NCBI RefSeq assembly: GCF_019112525.1
Contig: NZ_CP077800.1
Span: 1,426,001-1,490,000, forward strand
Length of the DNA stretch: 64,000 nt
From: Modestobacter sp. L9-4
Lineage (GTDB): Bacteria > Actinomycetota > Actinomycetes > Mycobacteriales > Geodermatophilaceae
Reading direction: 5' to 3'
Shown here: positions 55,954-64,000 of the stretch, piece by piece
Position numbering within the stretch: the stretch's first letter is position 1
Layout: the number at the start of each line of letters is the position of its first letter
Notes under the pieces: generated by a model
Seen by the model: the letters and a program-made list of their open reading frames with translations, nothing else
The model's database searches: none
Told to the model about the DNA's origin: nothing
Program-made: the position numbers and the translations under genes

Positions 55954-56242
55954 GCGGGGACTCCGATACAGATCGGTGCGCGTCCCGTGGTGATGCTGAC
56001 CGCCGGGTGTCCCGGCGTCCACACTGGTGATCGCGGCCGTCTTCGTTGACGCGTGATCTGCACGGATGCGCTGTGCCCGGGCAGGACCGCCCGGGAGGAT
56101 GACCGGCACGCGCCGGCACGATCAGGTTAGCAGCGCCGGGGCCCAGAAGATTCCCGAGCGAGGGTGACGCTGCTCGCCCGGGGTGCGCACCCCCTCGTCC
56201 CGGCCTCCCATGGGCCCGGAGCGGTCCCTGCAGGGCGGCAGA
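55954..56242 (-). promoter_or_regulatory. Long structured leader of the helicase gene
   Basis: 289 bp without a gene. A TAACCT -10 candidate on the minus strand at 56124-56129 would give a leader of about 160 nt. Within it lies a 7-bp perfect hairpin (56076-56082 with 56089-56095). A long folded leader would allow helicase autoregulation or cold control; this is inference. Confidence 0.35.
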
Positions 56243-57325
56243 TCAGCTCGGTCCGCGCAGTGCGTCGAAGCCCGGCCGGAGCACCTCGGTGGTGATCCGC
56301 GCACGCGTCGCGTCGTCGGCGAACCCGGCGCGCAGCGCCCGCTCGGCCACGGTCTGGACGTCGTCCCAGCCCCAGCCGAACGTGCTGACGACGTCGGTGA
56401 GCTCGCTGGTGACCGACACCCCGCTCATCAGCCGGTTGTCGGTGTTGAGCGTGACGGCGAAGCCGGCGCGGTGCAGCCGGTCGACCGGGTGCTCGGCCAG
56501 CGACGGGTAGGCGCCGGTCTGCACGTTCGACGACGGCGCGACCTCGAGGGTGACCTGCTCGTCGCGCACCCGCTCGGCCACCGGGCCCAGCGGTCCGTCG
56601 ACCGGCACCTGGTCGGCGATCCGGACCCCGTGGCCCAGCCGCTCCGCACGGGCGCCGTCCAGGGCGGCGACGATCGAGCCGATGCCCGCGGCCTCCCCGG
56701 CGTGGATCGTGCGGTGGGCATCGGCCCGGTCGAGCACGGCGATCGCCTCGGGGATGCGGTCGGGGAGGAAGCCGTCCTCCGGGCCGGCCAGGTCGAAGCC
56801 GACGACGCCCTCACCGCGGCGCCGCACGACCTGCCCGGCGACCTCGACCCAGCGGTCGGCCTGGCGCATGGCGCACAGCAGCGTGCCGACGACGATCGGG
56901 TGCCCGGCCGCGGCGGCCTCGCGGCTGCCCTGCGCGTAGCCGTCGAGCATGGCCTCGACGGCCTCGTCCAGGCTCATCCCGCCGGTGGTCAGCAGTTCCG
57001 GCGCCATCCGCACCTCGGCGTAGACGACCCCGTCGGCCGCCAGGTCCAGCGCGCACTCCCGGGCCACCCGCTGCACGGCCTCGGGGCGCTGCATGACCCC
57101 GACGGTGTGCGCGAACGTCTCCAGGTAGCGCACCAGCGACCCGGAGTCGGCCGACTCGCGGAACCAGCGGCCCAGCGCCTCGGGCTCGTCGGCCGGGAGG
57201 TCCCGGTACCCGGCCTCCTCGGCCAGCTCCAGGACCGTCTGCGGCCGCAGCCCGCCGTCCAGGTGGTCGTGCAGCAGCACCTTGGGCGCGCGGGCGAGGG
57301 TCTCGGCGGTCAGCGGGAGTGCCAT
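56243..57325 (-). CDS. add: Adenosine deaminase
   Basis: ATG at 57325 has TACGGT 6 bp upstream. 360 residues. Zn ligands in LLHDHLDGGLRP (HxH), IHAGEAAGIGS and LNTDNRLMSG, the catalytic Glu in HAGEAAG and LGHGVRI are all present. It converts (deoxy)adenosine to (deoxy)inosine, which PNP can then split. It is 47 bp from the ABC-2 permease stop but has its own promoter candidate. Confidence 0.96.
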   Translation of the reverse strand: MALPLTAETLARAPKVLLHDHLDGGLRPQTVLELAEEAGYRDLPADEPEALGRWFRESADSGSLVRYLETFAHTVGVMQRPEAVQRVARECALDLAADGVVYAEVRMAPELLTTGGMSLDEAVEAMLDGYAQGSREAAAAGHPIVVGTLLCAMRQADRWVEVAGQVVRRRGEGVVGFDLAGPEDGFLPDRIPEAIAVLDRADAHRTIHAGEAAGIGSIVAALDGARAERLGHGVRIADQVPVDGPLGPVAERVRDEQVTLEVAPSSNVQTGAYPSLAEHPVDRLHRAGFAVTLNTDNRLMSGVSVTSELTDVVSTFGWGWDDVQTVAERALRAGFADDATRARITTEVLRPGFDALRGPS

Positions 57326-57331
57326 GCCGGA

Positions 57332-57337
57332 ACCGTA
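57332..57337 (-). promoter_or_regulatory. Putative -10 (TACGGT), add, leaderless
   Basis: TACGGT on the minus strand, 6 bp before the add ATG. Confidence 0.45.
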
Positions 57338-57372
57338 CTGACCCCCTCGGGACCGGCGCGGCGACGGGCGGG

Positions 57373-58188
57373 TCAGTCCTGGCCGCGGTCCTGCCAGCGG
57401 AACGTGCGCACGCACAGCACCAGGCCCACGACGCACCAGATGCCCAGCACCAGCGCGACCCGGCCCAGCTCGAAGGAGCCGGCCGGCTCCCGGGCGGCCA
57501 GCGCGTCGGGCAGGAACACCGACCGCAGCCCCTGCGCCATCCACTTGAGCGGGAACAGCGAGGCGATCGTCTGCAGCCAGGTGGGCACCTGGTCGAAGGG
57601 CAGGAACACCCCGGAGATGAACTCGAGCACCAGCGCGATCGGGGTGACCGTCGCCGAGGCCGAGCGGCTGTTGCGGGCCAGCGTGGAGACGGTGATGCCC
57701 AGCAGGGTGCAGGCCGCCGCACCCAGCACCGCCACCCAGGCAAAGGTGAGCCAGTCCCTGCCGGTGGGCAGGTCGATGCCGTACACGAGCACGCCGATGA
57801 GCAGCAGGACCACGATGGTCGCGACGGCGACCGCGAGCACCTGCACGACCTTGCCGATGAAGTACGCGCTCTTGGGCATCGGCGTCCCGGACAGGCTCTT
57901 CAGCGTGCCGTCGGAGCGCTCCCCGGCGATGTGGATCGCCATGTTCTGCAGGCTGGCGCCGAAGATGCCGACGGCGATGACCCCGGCCATGAAGTACTGC
58001 GGGAAGTCGACGCCCGAGCCCAGGTCGTAGTCGAGGATCGCGCCGAGGGCCAGCAGCAGGATGACCGGGAAGAACAGCGTGAAGACGACGGACTCACGCT
58101 GGCGGAAGAACTCCTTGAGCTCCACCCCCGACCGGGTCCGGACGACGCTGAGCAGCGAGGGCAGCGGGCGGTGCTCGGTGGTGGTCAT
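57373..58188 (-). CDS. ABC-2 type transporter permease
   Basis: 271 residues, six membrane helices, starting with a cytoplasmic segment VVRTRSGVELKEFFRQRESV and continuing FTLFFPVILLLALGAILDYD. The motif QNMAIHIAGERSDGTLKSL (E-loop of drug and lipid exporters) fits the daunorubicin-type family. ATG at 58188 overlaps the stop of the ATPase gene, so the two form one exporter. The cargo is unknown. Confidence 0.92.
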   Translation of the reverse strand: MTTTEHRPLPSLLSVVRTRSGVELKEFFRQRESVVFTLFFPVILLLALGAILDYDLGSGVDFPQYFMAGVIAVGIFGASLQNMAIHIAGERSDGTLKSLSGTPMPKSAYFIGKVVQVLAVAVATIVVLLLIGVLVYGIDLPTGRDWLTFAWVAVLGAAACTLLGITVSTLARNSRSASATVTPIALVLEFISGVFLPFDQVPTWLQTIASLFPLKWMAQGLRSVFLPDALAAREPAGSFELGRVALVLGIWCVVGLVLCVRTFRWQDRGQD

Positions 58189-59087
58189 GCAGGGTCGCCG
58201 ATCATGCGCAGGTAGACGTCCTCGAGGGTGGGGCGGGCGACGGCCAGGTCGGGCACCTCGCCGGGGAACCGGGCGGCCAGCCCGGCGACGAACGCGGTCG
58301 GGGTGTCCGTCTCCGCCGTCCGGCGGACGCCGTCCTCGGTCCAGTGCACGACCGCCGGCGCCTGCCCGCGGCCACCGAGCTCGGCCGGGACGGCGACCTC
58401 GACCAGCCGGCCGCGGGTGATGACCCCGACCCGGTCGGCCAGCTCCTCGGCCTCGTCCAGGTAGTGGGTGGTGAGCAGCATCGTCGTCCCGAGCTCGCGC
58501 AGGGAGTGGATCAGCGACCAGAACTGCCGGCGCGCCTCGGGGTCGAAGCCGGTGGTCGGCTCGTCCAGGAACAGCAGCCGCGGGCGGCCCACGATGCCGA
58601 GTGCGACGTCGAGCCGGCGGCGCTGGCCACCGGACAGCGTGCGGCCCCGGGAGCCGGCCTTGTCGCTCAGCCCGACCAGCTCGAGCACCTCGGCCGGGTC
58701 GCGCGGGTCGGGGAAGTAGGCGGCCTGGGCGCGCAGCAGCTCCAGGCAGCTCAGCTGGCTGTCACCGGCGCCGGACTGCAGCACGATGCCGATGTCGGAC
58801 CGCCACTGCCGCCCACCGGTGGCCGGGTCGACGCCCAGCACCCGCACCTCGCCGCCGTCGCGCCGGCGGTGGCCCTCCAGGATCTCCACGGTGGTGGTCT
58901 TGCCGGCGCCGTTGGGACCCAGCAGCGCGAAGATCTCCCCGCGCCGGATGTCGAGGTCCACGCCGTCCACGGCGTTGCGGTCGCCGTACCGGCGGACCAG
59001 GCCGCGGACCGAGATCGCGGCGTCCGGGTCCAGGGGCGTGGACGGGTGCACCGCGCCGGCAACGGTCGCAGCGGGCGTTCGGGTCAC
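58185..59087 (-). CDS. ABC-2 type transporter ATP-binding protein
   Basis: GTG at 59087 (VTRTPAATVAGAVHP) is preferred; an ATG at 59111 is also in frame. About 300 residues: Walker A LLGPNGAGKTTTVE, Q-loop GIVLQSGAGDSQL, signature LSGGQRRRLDVALG, Walker B LLFLDEPTTGFD and H-loop LLTTHYLDEAEELAD, then a C-terminal extension VDWTE-like region typical of the DrrA group. Works with the permease downstream. Confidence 0.93.
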   Translation of the reverse strand: MTRTPAATVAGAVHPSTPLDPDAAISVRGLVRRYGDRNAVDGVDLDIRRGEIFALLGPNGAGKTTTVEILEGHRRRDGGEVRVLGVDPATGGRQWRSDIGIVLQSGAGDSQLSCLELLRAQAAYFPDPRDPAEVLELVGLSDKAGSRGRTLSGGQRRRLDVALGIVGRPRLLFLDEPTTGFDPEARRQFWSLIHSLRELGTTMLLTTHYLDEAEELADRVGVITRGRLVEVAVPAELGGRGQAPAVVHWTEDGVRRTAETDTPTAFVAGLAARFPGEVPDLAVARPTLEDVYLRMIGDPA

Positions 59088-59130
59088 GAGCCGAGAGTGT
59101 CCTCCCCGCATCTGTGTGAGCTGCGTCGGG

Positions 59131-59172
59131 TGGAGTGGATCCGTCGGCGTCACGCCGACGGGTCCACTCCAC
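59131..59172 (-). terminator. Strong hairpin directly after deoA
   Basis: Arms of about 20 bp (59131-59151 and 59153-59172) with one G-U-type mismatch and a minimal loop, abutting the deoA stop. It ends the transporter-cdd-deoA operon before the ABC-2 exporter genes. Confidence 0.65.
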
Positions 59173-60456
59173 TCACGCGGTGATGCGGTCCAGGACCAGG
59201 GGCAGAGGGACGTCGTCGGTGTCGACGCCGATCGCGCCCTCGAGTGCCTCCAGGGCGCGGGCGATGCGGGCCGGGTCGTCGGTCTGCAGCTCCAGCAGCG
59301 GCTGCCCGGCGGTCACCTGCTCCCCCACCCCGGCGGTCCAGACGACGCCGGCCGCGGCCGACACCGGGTCCTCCTTGCGGGCCCGGCCTGCGCCGAGGCG
59401 CCAGGCGGCCACGCCGAGGGCATAGGCGTCCAGCTTCGTGAGCGTGCCGGTGGCCGGGGCGGTGACCACGTGCCGCTCGGCCGGCTGCGGCAGCGGTGCG
59501 TCGGGGTCGCCGCCCTGGGCGCTGATCATCTGCCGCCACACGTCCATGGCCCGGCCGTCGGCGAGGGCGTCGGCGGGGTCGACGTCGGTGCGCCCCACCC
59601 CGGCCAGCATCTCCCGGGCCAGCGCCAGGGTGAGCTCGACGACGTCGGCCGGGCCACCGCCGGCCAGCACCTCCAGCGACTCGGCCACCTCGACGGCGTT
59701 GCCCGCGCTGCGGCCCAGCGGGCGGTCCATCGCGGTGACCAGGGCGACGGTGCGCACCCCGGCCGCCTCACCGAGACCGACCATCGTGCGGGCCAGGGTG
59801 CGGGCGTCGTCCGCGTCGCGCATGAAGGCACCGGAGCCGGTCTTCACGTCCAGCACCAGTGCGTCGGCGCCCTCGGCGATCTTCTTGCTCATGATCGAGC
59901 TGGCGATCAGCGGGATCGACTCGACCGTCCCGGTGACGTCGCGCAGCGCGTAGAGCAGCTTGTCGGCCGGGGCCAGGTCGTTGCCGGCGGCGCAGATGAC
60001 CGCGCCCACCTGGCGCAGCTGCTCGAGGTAGGCCTCCTCGTGCACGTCGGCGCGCCAGCCGCTGATGGCCTCCAGCTTGTCCAGCGTGCCGCCGGTGTGG
60101 CCCAGCCCGCGGCCGGACAGCTGCGGCACCGCCACGCCGCAGGCGGCCACGAGCGGTGCCAGCGGCAGGGTGATCTTGTCGCCGACGCCGCCGGTGGAGT
60201 GCTTGTCCGCGGTCGGGCGGCCCAGGGAGGAGAGGTCCTTGCGGACGCCGGAGTCGATCATCGCCTGGGTCCACACGGCGAGCTCGTCGGCGCTCATGCC
60301 GCGGAAGAACACCGCCATGAGCAGCGCGCTCATCTGCTCGTCGGGCACCTGATGGTGCGTGTAGGCACCGATCACCCAGCGGATCTGGTCCGCGCTCATC
60401 CCCGCGCCGTCCCGCTTGGCCCGGATGACGTCGATGGCGTCGAAGGGGGCGGTCAT
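59173..60456 (-). CDS. deoA: Thymidine phosphorylase
   Basis: ATG at 60456 overlaps the cdd stop. 427 residues. DVIRAKRDGAGMSADQIRWV, the substrate loop KHSTGGVGDKITL, SGRGLGHTGGTLDKLEAI, and VDVKTGSGAFM-like LDVKTGSGAFMRD are the pyrimidine phosphorylase motifs. It splits thymidine or deoxyuridine to base and deoxyribose-1-phosphate. Last gene of the nucleoside import operon. Confidence 0.96.
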   Translation of the reverse strand: MTAPFDAIDVIRAKRDGAGMSADQIRWVIGAYTHHQVPDEQMSALLMAVFFRGMSADELAVWTQAMIDSGVRKDLSSLGRPTADKHSTGGVGDKITLPLAPLVAACGVAVPQLSGRGLGHTGGTLDKLEAISGWRADVHEEAYLEQLRQVGAVICAAGNDLAPADKLLYALRDVTGTVESIPLIASSIMSKKIAEGADALVLDVKTGSGAFMRDADDARTLARTMVGLGEAAGVRTVALVTAMDRPLGRSAGNAVEVAESLEVLAGGGPADVVELTLALAREMLAGVGRTDVDPADALADGRAMDVWRQMISAQGGDPDAPLPQPAERHVVTAPATGTLTKLDAYALGVAAWRLGAGRARKEDPVSAAAGVVWTAGVGEQVTAGQPLLELQTDDPARIARALEALEGAIGVDTDDVPLPLVLDRITA

Positions 60457-60872
60457 GCGCGCTGCCCCCGGTCGGCCGCGGCGACCAGGTCCTCGGGGCC
60501 GAAGGCGTCGGGCAGCACCTGGCTCATCGGCACGATCCCCAGGGAGACCGTCTCCAGCAGCATGTCGCGGCCGCCGTGCTCCCACAGCAGCTGCCGGCAC
60601 CGGCCGCAGGGCATCAGCGGCTGGCCGTCCCCGCCGACGCAGGCCACCGCGACCAGCCGGCCCCCGCCGCTGCGGGCCAGGTCGGAGACCATGCCGCACT
60701 CGGCGCACAGACCCAGCCCGTACGAGGCGTTCTCCACGTTGCAGCCGGTGACCACGCGGCCGTCGTCGACCAGCCCGGCCACGCCCACGGGGAACTGCGA
60801 GTACGGCGCGTAGGCGTGGGCCATCGCGTCGCGGGCGGCGCCGCGGAGGGCGTCCCAGTCGATGTCGGGCAC
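60453..60872 (-). CDS. cdd: Cytidine deaminase
   Basis: GTG at 60872 shares a base with the TAG stop of the permease gene. 139 residues. The Zn site is GLCAECGM (Cys and catalytic Glu) and MPCGRCRQLLWE; YAPYSQFPVG and NVENASYGLG bind the nucleoside. It deaminates (deoxy)cytidine before DeoA acts. Confidence 0.96.
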   Translation of the reverse strand: MPDIDWDALRGAARDAMAHAYAPYSQFPVGVAGLVDDGRVVTGCNVENASYGLGLCAECGMVSDLARSGGGRLVAVACVGGDGQPLMPCGRCRQLLWEHGGRDMLLETVSLGIVPMSQVLPDAFGPEDLVAAADRGQRA

Positions 60873-62149
60873 TAGTGCTCTCCTCGTCGGTACACGAGCC
60901 CGTCGGCCTTCGGCATCCGTAGTCGCTGGGAGGCCAGCGACAGCACCAGCAGCGTGATCAGGTGCGGGGTGAAGGAGACCAGGCCCTCGGGCAGCTCGTC
61001 GATGGTCAGGTAACCGACCAGTGCGGCCACCGCGAACACCGCGGCGACCACGGCCTGGGTGACCTTGCGGCGGGTGGCCTGCCAGATCGCCACGCCCAGC
61101 AGCAGGACGGCGATGAGCAGGAACAGCGCCACGACCGCGGTGCGGCTGCGCAGCTGCAGGGCGTCGGAGAAGCCGAACAGCCCGGCGCCCATGGCCAGCC
61201 CGCCCGGCCGCCAGTTGCCGAAGATCAACGCGGCGAGGCCGATGAACCCGCGGCCGCCGGTCTGGCCCTCGCGGTAGATCGTGGCGATGAAGACCAGGAA
61301 GACACCGCCCAGGCCGGCCAGCGCGCCGGAGATGACCACGGCGATGTACTTGAGCCGGTAGACGGGCACGCCGAGGGAGTCGGCCGCCGCCGGGTTCTCC
61401 CCGCACGAGCGCAGCCGCAGCCCGAAGGCCGTGCGCCACAGCAGCAGGTAGACCAGCGGCACGAGCAGGACGGCCAGCACGGTGAGCACCCCGACGCCGC
61501 TGGTGAACCCGCGCAGCAGCCCGGCGAGGTCGGACAGCAGGAACCAGTGCTTGTTCTCCAGGTCACCCAGCAGGTCCGGTCCCGACGACAGCACCGGCAG
61601 CGAGAAGCTCGGTGGCGATGACGACAGCGACGGCGACTGCGTGACGCCACCGCCGGCGGGGTTGTCGGTGTAGACGAGCTCGGAGAGGAAGCGGACGACG
61701 CCGTCGGCGAGGATGTTGATCGCCACACCGGACACGACGTGGTCGACACCGAAGGTCACCGTGGCGATCGCGTGCAGCAGGCCGCCGGCCGCGCCGAAGA
61801 CGGCCCCGCCGATCAGCGCACCGCCCCAGCCCCACTGGTAGCCGGCGTAGCCGGCACCCCAGGTGCCCAGCACCATCATGCCCTCGAGGCCGATGTTGAC
61901 CACGCCCGCGCGCTCGGAGAACAGCCCGCCCAGCGCGACCAGCACCAGCGGGACGGCGAGCAGCAGCGCGGCGGAGAACGTCGAGGACGACGTGAGCGCC
62001 TGCTCCCCGGAGATCACCCGCACCGCGGAGACCAGCACGACCAGCCCGACCAGCAGGTAGGCCAGCTTGCGCGAGCGCGACCCGCCGAACACCCGGTCGG
62101 TCAGCGTGCCGCGGCTCTGGGCCGCCGGCGTCTTCATCGCAGTGCTCAT
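60872..62149 (-). CDS. Nucleoside ABC transporter permease (second, YufQ/BmpC-cluster type)
   Basis: ATG at 62149 (MSTAMKTPAAQS) overlaps the stop of a tiny upstream ORF. 425 residues, about ten helices. LFSERAGVVNIGLEGMMVLG is the family signature, with GVAINILADGVVRFL, GENPAAADSLGV and ALIFGNWRPGG. Such permeases pair in BmpA-type (deoxy)nucleoside importers. Overlap with cdd shows that import and deamination are one operon. Confidence 0.93.
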   Translation of the reverse strand: MSTAMKTPAAQSRGTLTDRVFGGSRSRKLAYLLVGLVVLVSAVRVISGEQALTSSSTFSAALLLAVPLVLVALGGLFSERAGVVNIGLEGMMVLGTWGAGYAGYQWGWGGALIGGAVFGAAGGLLHAIATVTFGVDHVVSGVAINILADGVVRFLSELVYTDNPAGGGVTQSPSLSSSPPSFSLPVLSSGPDLLGDLENKHWFLLSDLAGLLRGFTSGVGVLTVLAVLLVPLVYLLLWRTAFGLRLRSCGENPAAADSLGVPVYRLKYIAVVISGALAGLGGVFLVFIATIYREGQTGGRGFIGLAALIFGNWRPGGLAMGAGLFGFSDALQLRSRTAVVALFLLIAVLLLGVAIWQATRRKVTQAVVAAVFAVAALVGYLTIDELPEGLVSFTPHLITLLVLSLASQRLRMPKADGLVYRRGEH

Positions 62150-62232
62150 CGCTCGACTCCGGTCTCGTTCCGCTCCTCGGTCGCTGGCGCTCCCTGCGAT
62201 GCTCGCTCGACCGTCGTCCTCGGGACGCTCAT
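62146..62232 (-). CDS. 28-residue bridging ORF between the two permease genes
   Basis: ATG at 62232 overlaps the stop of the first permease (ATGA), and its TGA overlaps the ATG of the second (ATGA). The peptide MSVPRTTVERASQGAPATEE and eight more residues is charged, has no domain and no signal. The perfect fit of both ends suggests that it exists to carry ribosomes across an inserted ~60-bp stretch, with or without a functional peptide. I have not seen this reported. Confidence 0.5.
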   Translation of the reverse strand: MSVPRTTVERASQGAPATEERNETGVER

Positions 62233-63479
62233 GCCCCTGCTCCCTCACGGTGGTCGCTGCGGCCACCCTCGCCGGTGACGGTGCGCAGGCCTGCGCCGGT
62301 GGCCGAGCCCGGGCCGTCGTCCGGCGGGGGGCCGCCGTCGGGACCCTGGCCGCCGCCGGTGCTGCCGTCACCGGTGCTCGGCGAGCTGACCGCGTTGCCG
62401 CGCTCGGCCGAGCGGCGGGTGAGCCGGCGGGAGACCTCGTTGGCCACGACGACCGACAGCACGATCGTGCCCTGGATGATCGTGACGACCGAGGCCGGGA
62501 TGTCGGCGAACTGCAGCGGGATCGCCGCCCGGTCCAGGAAGCCGAACAGCAGCGCGCCGAGCGCGATGCCGATCGGTGAGTTGCGGCCCAGCAGGGCCAC
62601 CGCGATGCCCAGGAAGCCCAGGCCGGCGGTGAACTCGGTGCCGTAGTTGTGCTGGTCGCCCAGCAGGTCGGGCAGGCCGATCAGCCCGGCGATGGCCCCG
62701 GAGATGAGCATCGTCTTGATGACCATGCCGCGGGCGTCGACACCGCTGGCGGTGGCCGCCGAGGGCGACAGGCCGCTGGCCCGCAGGTCGAAGCCGAAGC
62801 GGGTGCGCTTGATCAGCACCGACACCACGACGCCCACCACGATCGCGACGAGCAGGAAGCCGTAGAGCTCGGTGCGGGGCTGGGCCAGGCCCAGGACCCG
62901 CAGCAGGCCGTTCAGGCCGGGGAACCAGCCGGACTCGGGGATCTCGGCGGTCGTGACGATCTGGGCGCCCGGGGGGCTGCCCCGCAGCGGGCCGGTGAGC
63001 AGGAAGGAGGCGATGCCGAGCGCGATGAAGTTCAGCATGATCGAGCTGATCACCTCGCTGACGCCGCGGGTCACCTTGAGCACCGCGACGATGCCGGCCC
63101 AGATCGCGCCCACCGCCATCGCGACCACGATGATCAGCAGCACGTGCAGCGGGCCGGGCAGCGCGACCGCGGCACCCACCGCGGCGGCCAGGATCGTGGC
63201 GAGCCGGTACTGGCCCTCCACGCCGATGTTGAACAGGCCCATCCGGAACGCCACCGACACGGCGAGGCCGGCCAGGAACAGCGGCACGGCCCGGTTGAGG
63301 ACCACCACGATGGCCTGCGTCTGCTGCGCGGGGGTGTCGCCGAAGTCGAACATGACCCGGACGGCGTCGAACGGGTTCTCCCCGATCAGCCGGATGACGA
63401 CGCCGGAGATGACCAGGGCGACCACGATGGCCAGCACCGGCGCGAACAGCGACAGGCCGACCCGGCGGAGGACGGTCAT
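62229..63479 (-). CDS. Nucleoside ABC transporter permease (first, YufP type)
   Basis: ATG at 63479 overlaps the ATPase stop. 416 residues with about nine helices. VAFRMGLFNIGVEGQYRLAT is the diagnostic motif, with GVSEVISSIMLNFIAL and GLGFLGIAVALLGRN. A Gly/Pro/Asp-rich cytoplasmic tail of ~45 residues follows the last helix. Pairs with the second permease and the ATPase. Confidence 0.93.
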   Translation of the reverse strand: MTVLRRVGLSLFAPVLAIVVALVISGVVIRLIGENPFDAVRVMFDFGDTPAQQTQAIVVVLNRAVPLFLAGLAVSVAFRMGLFNIGVEGQYRLATILAAAVGAAVALPGPLHVLLIIVVAMAVGAIWAGIVAVLKVTRGVSEVISSIMLNFIALGIASFLLTGPLRGSPPGAQIVTTAEIPESGWFPGLNGLLRVLGLAQPRTELYGFLLVAIVVGVVVSVLIKRTRFGFDLRASGLSPSAATASGVDARGMVIKTMLISGAIAGLIGLPDLLGDQHNYGTEFTAGLGFLGIAVALLGRNSPIGIALGALLFGFLDRAAIPLQFADIPASVVTIIQGTIVLSVVVANEVSRRLTRRSAERGNAVSSPSTGDGSTGGGQGPDGGPPPDDGPGSATGAGLRTVTGEGGRSDHREGAGA

Positions 63480-64000
63480 GCCGCACCCGCCGTCGAGCCG
63501 GCGCCGGTCATGTGGGAACCGAGCTCCTCCGGTGTGAGCGAGGCCGGGTCCAGCGTGGCGACCAGCGCCCCGCGGAGCATGACGTGCAGCGTGTCCGACA
63601 GGCCGATCAGCTCGTCGAGGTCCGCCGAGACCAGCACGATCCCCATCCCCTCTGCGCGGGCGTCCTTGAGCAGTTCCCAGATGACCGACTGGGCGCCGAC
63701 GTCGACGCCACGGGTCGGGTGGGCGGCGATGAGCAGCCGCGGTGCGGCGCTCATCTCCCGCCCGACGATCAGCTTCTGCTGGTTGCCACCGGACAGCGCG
63801 ATCGCCGCGGTGTCCGGGCTCGGGGCCCGGACGTCGTACTCGCGCATGATCCGGGCGGTGTCGGCGCGGGCGCCCTTGCGGTCGATGAACGCGCCCTTGA
63901 CCGCCGGCGGGCGGGTCTGGTGGCCGAGGATGCGGTTCTCCCACAGCGGCGCGTCCAGCAGCATGCCCTGGCGGTGCCGGTCCTCGGGGATGAAGCCCAG
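63476..64000 (-). CDS. Nucleoside ABC transporter ATP-binding protein, C-terminal part (5' end outside window)
   Basis: The frame is open at the right edge. The visible 174 or so residues start GFIPEDRHRQGMLLDAPLWE, the hallmark of the second nucleotide-binding domain in sugar/nucleoside ATPases (RbsA/YufO type), followed by signature ALSGGNQQKLIVGRE, AAHPTRGVDVGAQSVIWELL and H-loop-like VLVSADLDELIGLSD. First visible gene of the coupled ATPase-permease-permease-cdd-deoA operon; a BmpA-type binding protein is expected just outside. Confidence 0.93.
   Translation of the reverse strand: MGFIPEDRHRQGMLLDAPLWENRILGHQTRPPAVKGAFIDRKGARADTARIMREYDVRAPSPDTAAIALSGGNQQKLIVGREMSAAPRLLIAAHPTRGVDVGAQSVIWELLKDARAEGMGIVLVSADLDELIGLSDTLHVMLRGALVATLDPASLTPEELGSHMTGAGSTAGAA

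Noticed and set aside
53131-56049. A 972-codon + strand frame through the acidic protein and the helicase
   Set aside because: It crosses a terminator and two convergent real genes; Arg/Gly-rich shadow.
56110-56304. A short minus-strand frame upstream of the helicase
   Set aside because: No start signal, no motif, and overlaps the end of add.

Overview
The window is very GC-rich actinobacterial chromosome (I judge a little over 70% G+C by eye), densely packed with genes that often overlap by 4 nt and often start with GTG. Secreted proteins built from LGFP repeats, mannolipid genes (Ppm1 and MptB types), acyl-CoA carboxylase with an epsilon subunit and the gene order all point to Actinomycetes; the combination fits Geodermatophilaceae (Blastococcus/Geodermatophilus/Modestobacter type) best. 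That family placement is inference. I saw no tRNA, rRNA, CRISPR array, insertion sequence, integrase or phage gene.

Layout. 1-7222: end of a DUF1028 gene, then three + strand secreted-protein genes: a GH43-like/LGFP protein, a small secreted protein and a 15-repeat LGFP protein. 7307-12955: purK-purE, polyprenol-phosphate-mannose synthase, a GtrA protein and an acyltransferase-3. 13081-17189: sbcD-sbcC. 17258-25679: PH-domain protein and birA, divergent from accD-accE-maf, then a beta-lactamase-fold/LGFP protein with an overlapping lipoprotein gene, then accA3. 25719-30130: two tandem FN3/LGFP genes, one carrying a subtilisin protease. 30246-41597: LpdA-type flavoprotein, gamma-glutamylcyclotransferase-like protein, MptB-like mannosyltransferase, the methylmalonyl-CoA mutase operon mutA-mutB-meaB, and an overlapping GCS2 ligase/M20 amidohydrolase pair. 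41694-64000: nucleoside salvage (PNP, PGM2-type mutase, upp, deoC plus two ALDH-family genes, add, cdd-deoA with a nucleoside ABC transporter), interspersed with an epimerase, an oxidoreductase, a cation/proton antiporter, a hemerythrin protein, a DEAD-box helicase, an ABC-2 exporter and an acidic protein of unknown function.

How the genes work together. The backbone (purE-purK-GtrA-PH-birA-accD-accE-maf-accA3-lpdA-amidohydrolase-PNP-pmmB-upp-add-deoA-cdd) follows, from memory, the order of M. tuberculosis Rv3275c-Rv3315c. BirA biotinylates AccA3, which with AccD/AccE makes malonyl- or methylmalonyl-CoA; MutAB, maintained by MeaB, links methylmalonyl-CoA to succinyl-CoA. The salvage genes form a path: nucleoside import, deamination (Cdd, Add), phosphorolysis (DeoA, PNP), probable pentose-phosphate mutase (PGM2 type), DeoC aldolase and acetaldehyde oxidation (ALDH).

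The accessory layer is five LGFP-repeat surface proteins, each with a different N-terminal module (GH43-like, lysozyme-like, beta-lactamase fold, FN3 only, subtilase). Two are translationally coupled to small secreted proteins. This set is the best candidate for an undescribed cell-envelope system. Other points of interest: eleven probable leaderless promoters, an mptB gene whose coding signal runs past any usable start codon, a 28-codon bridging ORF inside the nucleoside transporter operon, and a truncated ALDH without catalytic residues beside an intact one.
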